NCBI GenBank assembly: GCA_029862745.1
Contig: JAOTWS010000003.1
Span: 124,001-188,000, forward strand
Reading direction: 5' to 3'
Length of the DNA stretch: 64,000 nt
From: Nitrosopumilus sp.
GTDB taxonomy: Archaea; Thermoproteota; Nitrososphaeria; Nitrososphaerales; Nitrosopumilaceae
Part shown: positions 62,912-64,000 of the stretch, in pieces
Position numbering within the stretch: the first letter of the stretch is position 1
How the letters are laid out: every line of letters begins with the position of its first letter
Program-made: the position numbers and the translations under genes
The notes under the pieces: model-generated
The model's input: only the letters and a program-made list of their open reading frames with translations
Database searches by the model: none
Told to the model about the DNA's origin: nothing

Positions 62912-62951
62912 AATTAGACTATTCAAAATTACTTTTCAAAAAATAAATAAA

Positions 62952-63281
62952 TTATTTTATTGGACTTCCAAGAGGAACATCTTCTGTCACAGTTAACCAA
63001 AAGGGCTTATCATCAACATCAGCTGCCAGTAACATTGCATTTGATTCAACTCCCGCCATCTTTTTTGGTTCAAGATTTGCAACAACAATGACGGTTTTAC
63101 CCACAATATCTTCAGGTTTATAGTATTGTGCACCACCAATTATCACATCACGTTGATCACCATTTCCCAAATCAATTAGACCTTTAACGATCCTGGATTT
63201 ACCTTCTATGGGTTCAGTTGCAATGATTTTTGCAACTCTAATGTCGATCTTTGCAAAGTCATCATACGATATAGTCAACAT
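62952..63281 (-). CDS. Stand-alone tRNA-binding domain (MetRS-beta/CsaA-like)
   Basis: 109 residues of OB fold: DDFAKIDIRVAKIIATEPIE, then VIIGGAQYYKPEDIVGKTVI, and PKKMAGVESNAMLLAA. These match the C-terminal tRNA-binding domain of methionyl-tRNA synthetase, here as a separate protein. It could associate with MetRS, encoded elsewhere, or act as a general tRNA chaperone. Confidence 0.9.
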   Translation of the reverse strand: MLTISYDDFAKIDIRVAKIIATEPIEGKSRIVKGLIDLGNGDQRDVIIGGAQYYKPEDIVGKTVIVVANLEPKKMAGVESNAMLLAADVDDKPFWLTVTEDVPLGSPIK

Positions 63282-63320
63282 AATAAACCCTAATTTTCCC
63301 GCTTAAAATCAATTTCCAAT

Positions 63321-63536
63321 TTATTGTAATTCCTTTTTGTTAATCCCAGAAGTTTCAATTTCATATCTTAATGCTGCCGGCATTTCCATGTATTTTTTGT
63401 TGACAAGTTCGATTATTTGGTCTTCAGGAACATGAACTTTTGCTAGTAATTTCCCTCTTTGATGAGCATACGCATTTTTCCAAAACCCAGCACCATCAAA
63501 AGTTTCAATTTTTGGCATGTATTTTGTAGGTTTCAT
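63321..63536 (-). CDS. Small conserved-type hypothetical protein
   Basis: 71 residues: KPTKYMPKIETFDGAGFWKN, then KVHVPEDQIIELVNKKYMEM and a helical end. No cysteine or membrane segment. The composition looks genuine. The nearest good TATA element upstream (63652-63664) would give a 5' leader of about 95 nt that contains the cloverleaf-shaped structure. No family name recognised. Confidence 0.65.
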   Translation of the reverse strand: MKPTKYMPKIETFDGAGFWKNAYAHQRGKLLAKVHVPEDQIIELVNKKYMEMPAALRYEIETSGINKKELQ

Positions 63537-63555
63537 TTTCTTTTAAATTTAAAGT

Positions 63556-63634
63556 GACTGTGACGGAAGAGTGGCAAACGCCATTGGAACTGGAGTTACT
63601 GTTCCGGATTTTAGGCATGTTGCCCATCACAGTC
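63556..63634 (-). ncRNA. Cloverleaf-like structured segment (ncRNA or 5' leader)
   Basis: 79 nt, 51% G+C in AT-rich DNA. Outer arms GACTGTGA and TCACAGTC pair perfectly over 8 bp. Inside, plus-strand notation, are three hairpins: TGGC-AAAC-GCCA, TTGGAAC ... GTTCCGG (7 bp with two G-U) and GGCA-TGT-TGCC. There is no T-loop signature or plausible anticodon, so it is not a standard tRNA. A TATA element 24-27 nt beyond 63634 points to the minus strand, as the leader of the gene at 63321-63536. A 41-codon plus-strand frame from GTG 63554 is a competing explanation. Confidence 0.4.
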
Positions 63635-63651
63635 TACTACAAGTCGTACAG

Positions 63652-63664
63652 GAATCTAATATAT
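63652..63664. promoter_or_regulatory. Symmetric TATA element
   Basis: AATCTAATATATTTAATG contains a nearly palindromic TATA core (about 63652-63664). It lies about 28 nt before the SRPBCC ATG (63688) on the plus strand. On the minus strand it lies about 27 nt before the cloverleaf segment. It may serve both directions. Confidence 0.45.
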
Positions 63665-63687
63665 TTAATGCGGAATTAGTATAAAAC

Positions 63688-64000
63688 ATGGCTACAATAG
63701 AAGTTGAGGTGGAAATTAATGCCTCAGTAGACAAAGTGTGGGATATTGTTTCAGACATGGATAATGAACCAAAGTTTTGGAAAGGAACAAAAGAAGTTAG
63801 AAACATATCCAAAGACGCAAACATCATCAACAGAGAAGTTACAATAGTTTTCAGAGATCAAAAATGCCTACAGGAGGTTAAACTTGAACCAAAAGAAAAG
63901 ATAATAGTCAAATTTACAAAAGGCATCATAAACGGAGAAAAGATTATTGTGTTAATGCCTAAAGGAGAAAAAACTTTACTTCGTACAATTTGGGATGTCA
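63688..64000 (+). CDS. SRPBCC/START-like protein (3' end cut by window edge)
   Basis: 104 codons are present, with no stop before the edge. ATIEVEVEINASVDKVWDIV and SDMDNEPKFWKGTKEV are the typical opening of the SRPBCC (polyketide cyclase/dehydrase, START-like) ligand-binding fold: a first strand, then a helix pair, then strands. Such proteins bind hydrophobic ligands in a deep cavity. ATG 63688 is about 28 nt from a good TATA element, so leaderless. The ligand is unknown. Confidence 0.8.
   Translation, partial: MATIEVEVEINASVDKVWDIVSDMDNEPKFWKGTKEVRNISKDANIINREVTIVFRDQKCLQEVKLEPKEKIIVKFTKGIINGEKIIVLMPKGEKTLLRTIWDV

Noticed and set aside
63556-63634. Segment considered as a standard tRNA or fluoride riboswitch
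   Set aside because: It lacks the T-loop GTTC-A consensus and a 7-nt anticodon loop, and only short pieces recall the fluoride motif.

Overview
The window looks like a mesophilic ammonia-oxidizing archaeon of the Nitrosopumilus type (Nitrososphaerota/Thaumarchaeota). The DNA is AT-rich. Information-processing genes are archaeal (TFB, TBP, aIF1, Sec61-beta, a DRG-type GTPase, Tsr3, TrmI, PsmB). There is a CdvA cell-division gene and several thaumarchaeal hypothetical families. Many starts sit 25-30 nt downstream of a TATA-like element, as expected for leaderless archaeal mRNAs. I saw no rRNA, CRISPR array, insertion sequence, integrase or phage genes. One tRNA (Pro, TGG) is present.

Layout. 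0-9.5 kb: edge-truncated DUF6775-like gene, Cys-type Thi4, siroheme nitrite/sulfite reductase with a coupled double rhodanese, a TPR protein, a long collagen-like protein, an H1-like basic repeat protein and a DRG GTPase. 9.6-16.6 kb: an unknown membrane-protein pair, phosphoglycolate phosphatase, VOC protein, membrane-tethered wHTH protein, UspA and ArgS. 16.6-23.8 kb: a gene-poor, decaying region with a Fur-family regulator and its palindromes, remnants of urea-transporter (SSS/DUR3-like) 5' ends, broken micro-ORFs, small zinc-ribbon proteins, an acetolactate-synthase-like enzyme and a candidate ncRNA with its own promoter and terminator. 23.9-33.6 kb: TrmI, NnrD, M20 peptidase, broken DoxX, a Thr1-less proteasome beta subunit, PUA protein plus homoserine dehydrogenase, MsrB, a ThyX-like protein and CdvA. 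33.9-44 kb: a GMC oxidoreductase fusion with a small partner, acetyl-CoA synthetase, TFB, CPBP protease, aIF1 and small proteins. 44-57.4 kb is rich in envelope genes: a TSP3/Cys-His secreted protein, MFS, Sec61-beta, DUF2070, a tethered SBP, a 1095-residue Ig-like surface protein and a DsbA-like oxidoreductase. 57.7-64 kb: small zinc ribbons, tRNA-Pro, malic enzyme, MetAP, DUF1512 divergent from TBP, a MetG-beta-like protein, a cloverleaf-shaped structured segment and an edge-truncated SRPBCC protein.

The most unusual points are: an uninterrupted run of 142 Gly-X-Y triplets in an archaeal protein; a Cys/His-rich extracellular domain I cannot assign; two GC-rich structured segments that look like unannotated RNAs; a chimeric urea-transporter pseudogene; and an unusually high density of small broken genes (frameshifts or single in-frame stops), which suggests ongoing gene loss or base-calling errors. 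All calls come from reading the sequence. Family names rest on motif recognition, not on searches.
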